Below the pieces are notes generated by a model, which did not search any database, had not been told where the DNA came from, and saw only the letters and a list, made by a program, of their open reading frames with translations. The translations under genes and the position numbers were made by a program. Below are positions 1 through 10,794 of a stretch of 64,000 nucleotides of DNA, piece after piece. Every line of letters begins with the position of its first letter. The first letter of the stretch is position 1. Source of the DNA: Saussurea involucrata (taxonomy: Eukaryota; Streptophyta; Magnoliopsida; Asterales; Asteraceae); NCBI GenBank assembly GCA_033807775.1, contig CM066321.1, positions 249,662,422 to 249,726,421 of the forward strand, read 5' to 3'.

Positions 1-2309
1 GTTTCCTCAGGGTTTTCATCTCCCTGAGGTCCAGCGGTGGTTTCTTCAGCATCCTTCTTCTCTCCCCTGATAGATTCATCATGGGAAAGGTCTTCAACGC
101 TCTTGGAGAGATCTTCAGCGCTCTTCTCCCCCTCTTTCTCATGATGAGTGGGGGAGGAAAGGGTTGACTCAGCAGCGTTGGCAGGTTCTCTATCTTCTTG
201 GTCAGAGATACCTATCAAATCTTCAATCTTTGCTATTATGTCTTGAAGGCCAGAAATAGCAGGATTTATCTTCTCCAGCTCAGTGCGATCCGCCGCTGTG
301 AAATTGTCAGATGCAGGGACATGGGCAGGGGCAGGAGTGTTCGCTTTGTGTAGTAGCTGCTCGATCATCGTTTTCATCGAACTAACATCGGTCTTTACAG
401 AGCCTAAGTCAGTCTTTACAGTAGACATATCTCTCTCTAGTTGTCCAACCGATGTCTTCAGCGTTGTGACCTCGCTGGACATGGATGAAACTGAATTTTT
501 TAGAGAGGTGTAGTCTGTGTATATGTCAGCGAGCACCTTGGCGAAGTCGCTGAGAGTTTTATCTACCTGCTTCATGTCATTTATGGAAGCCTTCTTCTCC
601 ACCACCGTTGTCAGCTTTGTAAGATTCTCTCCAGCGTTTGTTACAGCTGTATAGTTATTTGAAAGAGTAGTGGTGAGACCTGTCAGCTTTGTTTCCACGG
701 ACTTCAGAGAGGCGTTGATGTCTCCCAAATTAGGACCTGTAACATATAAGAACTTGTGAACATAGGAAATCTCAGAAGTTTGGGGTTTAGTGACAGTGTT
801 TATGGGTTGGTGTGTACCTGCAGGAGGATTGATGAACTCGTCAAAATTACGGGTTCCTGAAAAATGTTCCATGTCATCTTCAAAAGTGCCCATGGATTGC
901 CCTGCAGGTCCTGTCTTCATCATTTCTGGAGTATCAGCTTTAGTTTCCGTAGAAATGATGGCATCTCCAGCGAAAACTGGATGAGAGACCAAATGAGTAG
1001 AGGGAGGAGCGAAGGATAAGAATGGAGGTTGGGTTCTGAGTTTAGCGTTGGATTTGCTGAGAAGCACTTCATCAGTCTTTTGAGAGACTGAAGGAGGTTG
1101 GGTAGGTTCCAAGTTTGTAACCTCAGCATTTAGAGACGCTGAAGTTGGGATGGAATGGATGGGTTGTTCAGGTGTGGCAGAGCGTACCACTGAACGTTCC
1201 TTCAGCTCTGCAGAAAGAGCTGAGGAGTCTTCAGCATGAGATTGCTGGGGTTGTTCCTTTGTTTTCTTGATCCTTTTAGAACCAAGTGGGGTAGATGATT
1301 GTTTCCTTTTCTTAGAAGGAGAGGATTTTGTGGCCAGGGTATCAGCGATGGGTATTGTCGCTGAAGGAGCCACAGAAGTAGAAGAAGAAGGGTTGAGAAG
1401 AGTTAAAAGGGTAGAAAGACGTACCTCATTTTCAACTGGTTTGAAGTCAAGTACCTTAGGGCCAACCTGAGAAAGTTTCAGGTCACCCTCTTGCGGGTAG
1501 CTGTCCTTCAGGCCATATTGGAAGATGGCGCTGATGAATCGGGGGTAAGGAACCCATGGAGGTCTGTCAGCGGCAGAGTCTACTCTTTGCACCAAGTCAT
1601 CATAGATAAGAGATGCCCAGTCAATGTGTAGACCTTTCAGCAGAGCGTATCCCATTGCTTGCTGAGGTTGAGCGGCTTGGTCAGAGGAGCCGGTCTTGGC
1701 AGTCATGCAGCTGATCAAGTGAGCGAAGATGAAGTTCATCTCGTTGGGCATTTTCGACTTCTTTAGCAGGGTCAGCTTCTTCTCGAGCTTCTTGTCTCTG
1801 CCAATTTACCATACATAGCCCATTGCATCGAAAAATGCAATAAGAGCTTCTTTGTCAGCGAGTTTCTTATGGTCAGGGAAAGGAACAAAAGGCTTTTCTT
1901 TTGTAGCGATGGGAAAGTTCAGAGCTTTGCGAATGATGGCAGGTGTGATCTTTATCGTGCCATACTCAGTATCGCTGAGGATACAATCAATTATTTTGGA
2001 GGGATCTTTGGCGGATGGTAACTGAGAGTGTCTGGCAGAGTACCAGAACTGGGATAGTAGTAGCTGACTTGCAGGAGGTGATATGGTCAGGGCTGTTGAA
2101 ATGCAACAATTCTTTAGGAAATTCACAGCATCTTTCAGATGTGTGACTTGCTTTCGAGGAGGAAACTCGAGAAGCGCAGAAAGGTTGTTCGTTTTGGTCC
2201 AATCTAGTTGTTCCAGAGTGAACTTAACCTGAGGAGCCTTGATAATATCTACTTCCTCAGAATCAGCGGAGATGTTCTCAGCGGTAGCAGGAATGTCAGA
2301 CGATGCCAT
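1..2309 (-). pseudogene. Post-pol (so-called env-like) ORF of element A, exon 1, partial
   Basis: The ORF starts with ATG at 2309 and continues beyond position 1. It is collinear with the 882-codon exon 1 of element C: an N-terminal block with LDWTK and LEFPPRKQ, a DQAAQPQQAMGYALLKG block, YPRFISAIFQYGLKDSYP, a basic cluster of bipartite nuclear-signal type around 1258-1320 (SKKRKQ...SKRIKK), a Ser/Thr-rich heptad-like region and an acidic tail. A TAA at 1806-1808 interrupts the frame where C codes a Glu after GYIW; otherwise the frame appears open to the window edge. I see no signal peptide or membrane segment. The function is unknown. It is called env-like only because of its position after pol in Sireviruses. 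The intron and second exon would lie to the left. Confidence 0.8.
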
Positions 2310-3297
2310 TTCTCTGTATTATCAGTTCAACCAAATATGTTAACAAATAAGAATAATCTTAATGTGGAAAGATTTTCCATTAAGATGGTTCAAATTTTAT
2401 CCATTTCATTCAGACACAAATGTCTTAATGAAGATTAGGGTTTTTCTTGATTTTAAGAAACGAAATGTAAAACCCATTTATTCTTGTTATCCAATTTTCT
2501 ATGAAGAAATAGATTCTGGAAACGAATGAAGAACAAGTTTAAGATTTTTGCAATTAAACTTGAAGAACAACCATGAAATGGTTGTGTTCATAAAACCATG
2601 AAAGAAATGATTTCATTTTTAAGAAGTTCTTTTGTTTGATCTTGTATAAGCAAGGAAAAGATCAGAAACAAGTTATACGCATTTGATAAAAAAATAAGAA
2701 CATATTAACCTTGATGTTTGATGAAGAAGATGATGAACAGTTCTTGAAGTTTTAGAAAGCACAAATGCAACAGTGAATCTTTCTTGCGGAGGAAGATTGT
2801 TCGCGTAAAAGAAAAATATAAACCACGAGTTTGTTTATATAGAGAGATTAGAGAGAGAAAATCTTGAGCGGGAAAAGATTTTCATCATGACACGGACACG
2901 TGTTTGCATTTGATTGGAGGTTTGAACGAGACGTGCAAACGTGTGTCAGAAAGAGAAACGTGTCGGGGTTTATCCGTTGCAATGACGTCACAACTATCCT
3001 TTCATATTCTTTTAGGATGTCTCTGAGGTTTTGAAAGCTCAGGGACTCTTTTACAAACATGAAGCACTGAATGAAAATATCAGTGAAGGTTTTAAGAATT
3101 TTCAAAATATCGCTGTTAAGGAAGAGATATTCAGCGATGCATTTTGTTTTGAAATCTTGCATTTTCATGCGACTGTCATAGATAGAAAACATACCTTGAT
3201 ATCATCTTAACCAAGTTTTATTCAGAGAGAAGATGATTGAATAGGTTATACGAGTTGATTTTATCCTATCGCTGATCAATGTGAACCTTTAAGGATT
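2310..3297 (-). promoter_or_regulatory. Spacer between pol and post-pol ORF of A with a candidate internal promoter
   Basis: This stretch holds no supportable ORF. In minus-strand order it contains TGACGTCA (2983-2990), CCAAT (2913-2917), the G-box ACACGTGT (2896-2903) and a TATATAAAC box (2833-2841), then about 520 bases of AT-rich leader before the ATG at 2309. The same motifs in the same order and spacing occur upstream of the corresponding ORF in C (51084-51240) and D (44705-44862), and similar ones occur in J. TGACGT and CACGTG cores are established plant bZIP binding sites. That they drive a separate mRNA for the post-pol ORF is my inference. Confidence 0.6.
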
Positions 3298-5036
3298 TTA
3301 CCCTTCAAAGTTCAGCATTCCAAGCTCGTTGATGAGAAAGTTGAATCTTGTCTCATCAAGAGGTTTGGTAAATAAATCAGCTAACTGATAATCAGTTGGG
3401 ATAAAATGAAGTTCTATATCACCATTCATCACATGATCTCTGATAAAATGATATCTGATTTCTATGTGTTTGGTCTTTGAATGTAGTACTGGATTGTTTG
3501 CTATGGCGATGGCACTTGTGCTGTCGCAATAGATTGGAATTTTGGAGAGCTGAAGATCATAGTCTAGTAGCTGATTTCTCATCCACAAGACTTGAGAACA
3601 ACAGCTTCCAGCAGCTACATATTCAGCTTCAGCTGTGGAAGTGGACACTAAATTTTGCTTTTTACTAGTCCAACTTACCAGCTTTCCACCCAGGAGCTGA
3701 CATCCTCCTGTGGTGCTTTTCCTATCCATTTTGCAACCTGCAAAATCACTATCTGAATAGGCGGTTAGATCGAATCCTGAATCTTTGGGATACGAAAGAC
3801 CTAGGTTCGCTGTACCCTTAAGGTATCGAAAGATTCGCTTTACAGCTTTCATATGAGATACCATAGGTTCAGCTTGATATCGTGCACACAAACATATTGC
3901 ATACATAATATCGGGTCGGCTAGCTGTAAGATACAAGAGAGAGCCGATCATCCCACGGTACAGCGTGACATTAACAGGTATTCCCTTTGAATCCCTGTCA
4001 AGTGTCAGCGGTGGTGCCATAGGGGTTTTCATAGCTGAACTATGAGTTAAATCAAATTTCTTCAGCATATCTTTAACATACTTTCCCTGATTAATAAACG
4101 TTCCTTTTTCAGTTTGCTTAATCTGAAGACCAAGGAAATATGTTAGTTCACCCATCATGCTCATTTTATACTCATCTTTCATTCTATCAGTGAAACGAGT
4201 ACAAAGCTCAGGGTTAGTAGAACCAAATATAATGTCATCAACATATATTTGAACTAGAATGATATGACCTTTCACTTTTCTAAAAAATAGAGTTTTGTCA
4301 ATCTTACCTCGCTCAAATTTTTCAATATGGAGATAAGTAGAAAGAGTGTCATACCATGCACGAGGAGCTTGCTTCAAGCCATAAAGTGCCTTATCTAGTT
4401 TATAAACATAACCTGGACGCTTAGAATCTGAGAATCCTGGAGGTTGTTCCACATACACTTCTTCATTCAGCTTTCCATTCAGAAACGCTGACTTAACATC
4501 CATCTGATGTACTTTGAAGTTTTTGTGTACAGCATATGCTAAGAATAGACGAATAGATTCAAGTCTTGCTACTGGAGCAAATGTTTCGTCATAATCTATA
4601 CCTTCCTCTTGTCTGTATCCCTGAGCAACAAGACGAGCTTTGTTGCGGGTTACAGTACCATGTTCGTCCAACTTGTTTCGATAGACCTATTTAGTGCCTA
4701 TTATTGTTTTATCAGTTGGTCTCCGAACAAGTTTCCAAACTTTGTTTCTTTCGAATTCAGTCAGCTCTTCTTGCATTGCGCTGACCCAGTTTGGATCTTT
4801 GAGGGCATCATCTATTTTCTTTGGTTCAGTTAGAGAAAGAAAGTTAACAAATAAACAAATATTACCTCCACTTTGTCGAGTCTGAACACCAGTGTTTGGA
4901 TCACCAAGAATTTGATCAATTGGGTGATTTACGGTCCATCGCTGAGCCGGAGCATAAGTCGCTGACTCATCTTGAACTGGAGGAGCTGAAGATGAGGCTT
5001 CAGCTACTTCTGGAGTTTCAGCTAAGAGAGGAATAC
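3298..5036 (-). pseudogene. Element A pol, C-terminal part: reverse transcriptase and RNase H
   Basis: Continues the pol frame across the B insertion. It begins in the integrase-RT linker, then the copia RT (GTVTRNKARLVAQGY, QMDVKSAFLNG, the catalytic YVDD), then RNase H with its acidic residues in YSDSDFAG, TAEAEY and YCDSTSAIA, ending LGMLNFEG then stop at 3298. Function: copies genomic RNA to DNA inside the particle and degrades the RNA strand. One nonsense codon is seen: TAG at 4687-4689 where C has TGG (GTKWVYRN), so only the part downstream of it remains open. This G-to-A change is typical of old methylated copies. The domain identity is certain; loss of function is very likely. Confidence 0.93.
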
Positions 5037-5559
5037 TGAAAGTCCAGGATACACTCTTACAATCAAATATGAACAATTAAGATCGTATTCACAACAACTG
5101 GTCATATGATTTATTAACAATCTGTGAATTACAAGATATTACAATGAATTTCTCTAAATGGATTCACCAAAGATTATATCAAAGATTCTCCAAAAAGATT
5201 TTTTTTAGCTACAGTTGCTAACTCCTATATATACTGTAGAGAATAGCTAAAGCTACAGTACATATAAGAAACAGACTAATAGAACAATTACACGTGTCCT
5301 AATTAGTAACTGAATATAACTGAGAATATCCCAAGATATGAATTCTGAACATACTTCTGAATAAGCGCTTCAGAACATTTGTCTTCATAGTCAGAAGTTC
5401 TGAGTCTCCTACTCAGAACTCTGAACCTTCTAGTCAGAATCCAACACTTAGAATCTTTTTGAGATTTCTCACTCAGAACTTCTGAGTCTTCTGAGTCTTC
5501 TTTAGTCTTCTTACTCAGAACTCAACACTTGTGTTTTTGACAAAACTCTAGACCTAACA
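5037..5559 (-). repeat. Element B 3-prime LTR
   Basis: 523 bases, ends TG...CA. It differs from the partner LTR at three substitutions near 5092, 5220 and 5335. The region 5337-5525 contains eleven copies of TCAGAA or its complement TTCTGA. A TATATATA box and an ACACGTGT G-box are present. Confidence 0.95.
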
Positions 5560-6115
5560 ATCTCCCCCTTTTTGTCAAACACACTTGTACTTTTCATCAT
5601 CAAATTCGTAGAGCAGGAACAATCTTCAGAATGATCTCTTCTGAATGCTTTGACAACTTCTGCTCAGAATTCTGAATAATCTGAGTTAACAACTTCTGGC
5701 CAGTCTTTAATCAGCAGCAGCAACGATTTCCAAATTGATTTCTGTTATATATTTGCTTTTTCTTTGCTCCCCCTTGAAATGACAATTCTCATCTTCATTT
5801 CAGCTTTCATAAGATTTCTTTATAAGAAACAACCGATCAGTTTCCTTTTCCTCTTCTTCTTCTTAAAATAACATTTCTCCCTTTTGTTATTTCTGTACAA
5901 AAACCATATCAATCTTCAAAATCTTTAGCTTTTCTCCCCCTAAAGTTTTGGAAAGCAAAATCATCTTCAAAATCTTTAGCTTTTCTCCCCCTTGATTTTC
6001 AAAACTTTAGCGATGCTTTTTCTTCGAATGAAGTCTATGCTTTTTCTCCTCCTTAATGAATAACCTTGCTCCCCCTCAAAATAAGAATTCTGGAGCAGTT
6101 TGTTTTCTCCCCCTG
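5560..6115 (-). promoter_or_regulatory. Multiple polypurine tracts of element B
   Basis: Besides the tract touching the LTR (5561-5570), the minus-strand AAGGGGGAG-type tract recurs at about 5766, 5876 (degenerate), 5933, 5984, 6068 and 6106. Polypurine tracts prime plus-strand DNA synthesis. Repeated tracts upstream of the 3-prime LTR are a described hallmark of Sireviruses. Two of the repeats sit in a local duplication of AATCTTTAGCTTTTCTCCCC (near 5920-5940 and 5970-5990). Confidence 0.75.
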
Positions 6116-6545
6116 AAAGTATGCATATATTTCATTAAAATTATTCATTTCAAATATAGTGCTTTAATGAAAACATTTATACAAGGAGAATAAGATTTAC
6201 TGAACTACACTTGATAACTACTAACATTTGATCATTTGAAAACTTTACAAAAGAAATCCAACTTAATGAAATTTATCAGATTTTCAATCAAATGAAATCA
6301 AATGCATGTGTTTGGATTCAAATACAAGTCATCATTGCATATCGAGTTAAAAATGTTCAGTTTCAATCCCTTTATTAAATCTATTTGGTGTGCTTAACAT
6401 GCGAAATATGATTAGCTTCAAGCATATGCAATTCTAAAAACATATACGAATACTTTGCTCTACTCACACTATTTGTCCAAAATCAGGATTTTCACAAATT
6501 TAAAAGTTTATTGCGACTTTGTATTTTCCCAAAGTTTCAAGAGAT

Positions 6546-6645
6546 GTGTGCTCATTGGCATCTTTTAATTTTGTGCTCATTGGCATCTTTTAATTTTGTT
6601 CTCATTGACATCTTTTAATTTTGTGCACATTGGCATCTTTTAATC
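6546..6645. repeat. Four-copy tandem repeat of about 27 bases
   Basis: The unit TGTGCTCATTGGCATCTTTT plus AATTT is repeated four times with single-base variants, inside the non-coding part of element B. No coding potential. Confidence 0.85.
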
Positions 6646-6678
6646 AAAAAGTTTAGTAAGAATAAGATACATCGTTAA

Positions 6679-6954
6679 ACATGACTTTCTATCTGGTTCT
6701 ATAGCAGGATTTGGGTCAGCATATCCCAGACCAGTTGGTCTTAGGTGCTAGGTGACAAGCACCCCTTGGAACTTAATTTCCCAAACCAGAAAGGCCACAT
6801 CGATATATCTTAAACCCATCTGTACCAGTAGAACATGGCTTTCTATCTGGTTCTATAGAAGGATTTGGGTCAACCGATCCTAGACCAGTTGATCTTAGGG
6901 ACTAGGTGACTAGCACCCCTTAGGACTTAATCTCCCAAACCAGAAAGGCCACAG
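6679..6954. repeat. Pair of direct repeats of about 122 bases in element B
   Basis: Copies at 6679-6799 and 6832-6954 share ACATG, then TTTCTATCTGGTTCTATAG, then an ACCAGTTG core, and end in CCAAACCAGAAAGGCCACA, with scattered substitutions. The stretch 6960-7690 holds AT-rich non-coding sequence with a few degenerate ACGGGTTTTGAACT repeats (7465-7565). Confidence 0.8.
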
Positions 6955-7693
6955 GTACAAACTTTCAAACTAAATGATATTCTATATAAGTTCAGATTTC
7001 CATCACAAAATATGAATGATATCTCAATCACTTGGTTCTAAAACATAGTACTTCCCCATATTTTTGTTTCCATCCATCATTCTGACATTTAGGCTTTTTG
7101 AGCATTATAATCTATATAAGTCTAGATTTACATAACATTCAGCATTCAGCATAATTTCATTCATGTTTTGCTTACCCTTCGATTTAATTCAGAAGTGAAA
7201 GTTGAAACAAATATAGCTCAGATAATACAAAATACTTGTAAAATCACTTTTTGACACACATTTATTCATTGAATGAAAATTAAAAAAAATCATATCATTG
7301 AATTAAATTGTTAAGATTCAAACATTCAAAGCAATAGAAATAAAACATAATACAATGTTACCTTTCACCACTTGTTCCTTGAAACAGAAAAATATGACAG
7401 TTAAGGATATCACCTGGGAAGTATGAGTTCTAAACTGATTTGTTTAGAAGTCTTAGTCTCTGAAGTACGGGTCCTGAACTGAATTATTTAGAAGCCCTTG
7501 TTATTTAAGTACGGGTTTTGAACTGATATGTTCAAAAACCTAAAACGTTGAATCACGGGTTTTGAACATTATCTTGAAACAATCAGATCAAATTTTGAGT
7601 CAATACTTCCTCTGAAATCAAGATAATCCTGCAAAATCAAGAGATTTTGGTAATCATCTACGATGATTCCTCATTAGATATCAAAAATCCAAA

Positions 7694-8075
7694 TTCTGAG
7701 TAGTTGAGTCACAATTCTGAGTAGAAAAGTCAGAATTCTGAGTAACTTGTTCAAAATTCTAAGTATCAGAGTCAGAATTCTGATTAGTTGAGTCAGAATT
7801 CTGAGTAGTAGAGTCAGAAGTCTGAGTAACTTGTTCAAAATTCTAAGTATGAGAGTCAGAATTCTGAATAGTTGAGTCAGAATTCTGAGTAGTAGAGTCA
7901 GAAGTCTGAGTAACTTGTTCAAAATTCTAAGTATCAGAGTCAGAATTCTGATTAGTAGAGTCAGAACTTCTGAGTAAGAGAGTCAGAAGTCTGAGTAACT
8001 TGTTCAAAATTCTAAGTATCAGAGTCAGAATTCTGATTAGTAGAGTCAGAACTTCTGAGTAAGAGAGTCAGAATT
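7694..8075. repeat. Minisatellite built from AGTCAGAATTCTGAGTAG units
   Basis: Roughly twenty imperfect units of about 20-22 bases (variants AGTCAGAATTCTGAGTAGT, AGTCAGAAGTCTGAGTAAC, TTGTTCAAAATTCTAAGTAT), partly organised as a higher-order repeat. Many units contain the palindrome TCAGAATTCTGA, for example at 7730-7741. Open frames across this block are by-products of the repeat. Confidence 0.88.
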
Positions 8076-8482
8076 CTGATAAAACTATCCAGAGAAAATG
8101 CCTTAGAAAAATGTTTGGAATTTGTGATTTTTGAACATTCTGAACTTCAAATTACCATAACTTGCTCAAAAATCAGAATTTTTCAACCAAAATTTGCAGG
8201 ATTGCTTAAAATGTGATTCTGAACACATTCTCTGAAATGTTTTCTACGAAAAACACTCACATCTATGAGTTCGATAACCTCATAGCAAACATAACTTTTT
8301 CAAAAAAATCTTCAAGATCAACAAATTGATCTATATGAATCAGAAATCCATAATTACATTCAGATCGAGTTTTGGACTGAATTATCCAAAAGTCAAGATT
8401 CTCAATTTAAGCACAACATCGGTTTTAAGTCATGTGTCAGTATTATCATTCAGCTCTACACATGAATAACCTACAAAACAGA

Positions 8483-9763
8483 TTAAGTTGTCTTTGGTAC
8501 CCATATGAACTTGGGTCCAGGTTTGTTAGGTGCAGTAGCATATGCAGATATTCTATAAGAACCATACCAGTGCTGAATAAAATTCTTGTTCACAAAATCA
8601 TTAGTCCCACAATATGAACAACAAAGTTTCTTTTGTGCAATTCTGACTAATTGATTTACAGAATAAATCACATCAGGTTTAACAAAAGATTTTCTTTGAA
8701 ATGTATTGTTCTTCTTGACATTTGAATTAGGAACTTTTGATTTTGGCACTTCTTTCTTGGAAGTTGTTCCTTTAACTCTCCATTCCATTTTTATCTTTTT
8801 AAAAGAACAATTATAAGATTTATCAATAGCAGAATCATAAAACAGATTAGAAGAACGAATCTGATCTTTTGAACTATGATTTGATTTGTCAACAACTTTC
8901 GTTTCAAATTCCCTAAACTTTTTAACATACAAATCAAACCTTGACTGCAAATCAGATTTGGACTTCCTCTCTATCATGATTTTAGTTGATAAATCAGATA
9001 ATTTCTTAATAAGCCTCCTTATCTCCAAATGAAAAACTTTCTTTTCCTTCTCAAACTCATCTTTTAAGCATTTTTCTTTAAAGCCATGTACCTTCTTCTT
9101 TTCAGTCTCTTTCCTTCCATCTTCTAACTCTTTCTCCAACTCAATGATTTTTACAGAAAACTCATTTAACATTCCTGTTTTCTTTTTCTCAAAACCAATC
9201 TTTTCTTTTTGAAAAACATTTTTCTTGCATTCAAACTCTTTTCTTTCTTTTGCAAGAATTTTCTCCAAATCGGAAATTTTCAAAGATAATTCAACAGACT
9301 TTGTTTCAAAACCTTTCCTCTCAGTTTGAAAGTCTCTTCTCTCTTTCTCAAATTTCACTCTTTCAAGTATAAGAACTTGTTCAAAATCATAGATCTGTTT
9401 CAAGAGTTGACAATTTTTCATTTCACATGATTTGATTCTATTTTCAGACTCTGCCAACATCTTTCTTCTAAAATTGCCTTTCTCTTTCAAATCAACATTC
9501 TCTTTTTCTAACAACTTTATGTTTTCTTGAACCTTTTCAAAATCCTTTAGAAAATCAGATTTCTCTTTTTGCAAAATCTTTATAACTTTTGCATATTCGT
9601 CTTGTTTTGCTTGAAGATTAGCAATCTTGCTTTCAAAATGAACAATCTCAGTTTTTGGTTCAGAAATTGTTTCTTTTGCTTTTACAGGACTTAATTTTTG
9701 TAAATTGTCTGAACTGGTTATAGAAATTGCAGGTCTCACAAAAACTTCAATAATCTCAGGCAT
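8483..9763 (-). CDS. Coiled-coil Gag-tail protein of non-autonomous element B
   Basis: An intact 426-residue ORF, the only one in element B. Residues about 35-290 are a Lys/Glu-rich, heptad-like coiled coil (ESKIANLQAKQ, ELEKELEDGRKE). Around residue 380 is CCSYCG followed by a distant His, a possible metal-binding motif. The protein ends GPKFIWVPKTT, matching the WVPK tail that closes Gag in C, J, H and G here. This is therefore the C-terminal half of a Sirevirus-type Gag without the N-terminal UBN2 domain and without a classic CCHC knuckle. It may help co-assembly with Gag from an autonomous partner; that is inference. The ATG at 9763 lies about 490 bases downstream of the primer binding site. 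No lesion is seen, in keeping with the young LTRs. Confidence 0.8.
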   Translation of the reverse strand: MPEIIEVFVRPAISITSSDNLQKLSPVKAKETISEPKTEIVHFESKIANLQAKQDEYAKVIKILQKEKSDFLKDFEKVQENIKLLEKENVDLKEKGNFRRKMLAESENRIKSCEMKNCQLLKQIYDFEQVLILERVKFEKERRDFQTERKGFETKSVELSLKISDLEKILAKERKEFECKKNVFQKEKIGFEKKKTGMLNEFSVKIIELEKELEDGRKETEKKKVHGFKEKCLKDEFEKEKKVFHLEIRRLIKKLSDLSTKIMIERKSKSDLQSRFDLYVKKFREFETKVVDKSNHSSKDQIRSSNLFYDSAIDKSYNCSFKKIKMEWRVKGTTSKKEVPKSKVPNSNVKKNNTFQRKSFVKPDVIYSVNQLVRIAQKKLCCSYCGTNDFVNKNFIQHWYGSYRISAYATAPNKPGPKFIWVPKTT

Positions 9764-10117
9764 GATGAAATGACAAATTCAAATATCAACTATGAATTAT
9801 GATCAAAAATGAGAATCAACACAAATCTAGAATATGCAAGAATTAATCAAATCTGTCACATGCATTTCATCAAACAGTTAGAGTACATGAATTAATGAAA
9901 TCTTCTTTTCAACAAAAAAAATTTGAATACTAATCAACATGCAACGGATATAATCACTTTGATCAAGAAACCAATCAAGAATTTCGAAAACATACCTGTG
10001 ATCTCTGTTTAATTTCGAGAATTAATCAACATAGAGAGAAAATCTTTGGATGACTTGATTGTAAGATATCGATTCAATAGAAAGACAAATTCAAATTTCT
10101 TGAATCAATGATAGAAA

Positions 10118-10175
10118 CGAATTCAAGAATTGTTAGGAATTCAAGAATTGTTAGGAATTCAAGAATTGTTAGCAG
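10118..10175. repeat. Three-copy tandem repeat in the leader of B
   Basis: GAATTCAAGAATTGTTAG is repeated three times in the 5-prime untranslated leader of element B (9764-10256). Nothing else is recognised in that leader. Confidence 0.85.
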
Positions 10176-10256
10176 CAGCAGAATCAATTGTCGAATTGAT
10201 CAAGAAACTTCAAGAACGCGATCAAACACACTCTTGGACGAATTTGTTTGTTGATT

Positions 10257-10269
10257 GGCTCTGATACCA
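10257..10269 (-). other. Primer binding site of element B (initiator Met tRNA)
   Basis: Minus strand TGGTATCAGAGCC, separated from the LTR end by two bases. It is complementary to the 3-prime end of plant initiator Met tRNA and primes minus-strand DNA synthesis. Confidence 0.95.
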
Positions 10270-10271
10270 AT

Positions 10272-10794
10272 TGAAAGTCCAGGATACACTCTTACAATCA
10301 AATATGAACAATTAAGATCGTATTCACAGCAACTGGTCATATGATTTATTAACAATCTGTGAATTACAAGATATTACAATGAATTTCTCTAAATGGATTC
10401 ACCAAAGATTATATCAAAGATTCTCCAAAAAGATTTTTTTTAGCTACAGTTACTAACTCCTATATATACTGTAGAGAATAGCTAAAGCTACAGTACATAT
10501 AAGAAACAGACTAATAGAACAATTACACGTGTCCTAATTAGTAACTGAATATAACTGAGAATATCCCAATATATGAATTCTGAACATACTTCTGAATAAG
10601 CGCTTCAGAACATTTGTCTTCATAGTCAGAAGTTCTGAGTCTCCTACTCAGAACTCTGAACCTTCTAGTCAGAATCCAACACTTAGAATCTTTTTGAGAT
10701 TTCTCACTCAGAACTTCTGAGTCTTCTGAGTCTTCTTTAGTCTTCTTACTCAGAACTCAACACTTGTGTTTTTGACAAAACTCTAGACCTAACA
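10272..10794 (-). repeat. Element B 5-prime LTR with promoter
   Basis: 523 bases, TG...CA, same length as the partner. A TATATATA box is at about 10461-10468 and a G-box ACACGTGT is also present. The TTCTGA/TCAGAA word cluster occupies 10572-10760. Confidence 0.95.

Larger units (their letters stand above)
5037..10794 (-). mobile_element. Element B: young non-autonomous copia element carrying only a gag-tail ORF
   Basis: Complete element with two 523-base LTRs (5037-5559 and 10272-10794) that differ at three positions by eye, both bounded by TG/CA. It has a primer binding site next to the right LTR and a polypurine tract next to the left LTR. The 5-base target duplication AATAC is at 5032-5036 and 10795-10799. 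The internal region contains one intact 426-codon ORF (C-terminal half of a Sirevirus-like Gag), about 2.9 kb of repeat-rich non-coding DNA, and no protease, integrase, RT or RNase H. It must be mobilised in trans. With about 0.6 percent LTR divergence it is recent. Confidence 0.95.

Noticed and set aside
7674..7922. Leu/Arg-rich 82-codon frame (repeats of LLRILTQL)
   Set aside because: It is a translation of the AGTCAGAATTCTGAGTAG minisatellite; no start context, no homologue, and periodicity is that of the DNA repeat.
6546..8075. CRISPR-like arrays
   Set aside because: Repeats are contiguous or nearly so, without unique spacers, in a plant retroelement.
8483..9763. Host coiled-coil (myosin-like) gene
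   Set aside because: Located between matching LTRs and ending in the retrotransposon Gag terminus WVPK; no introns or host-like context.
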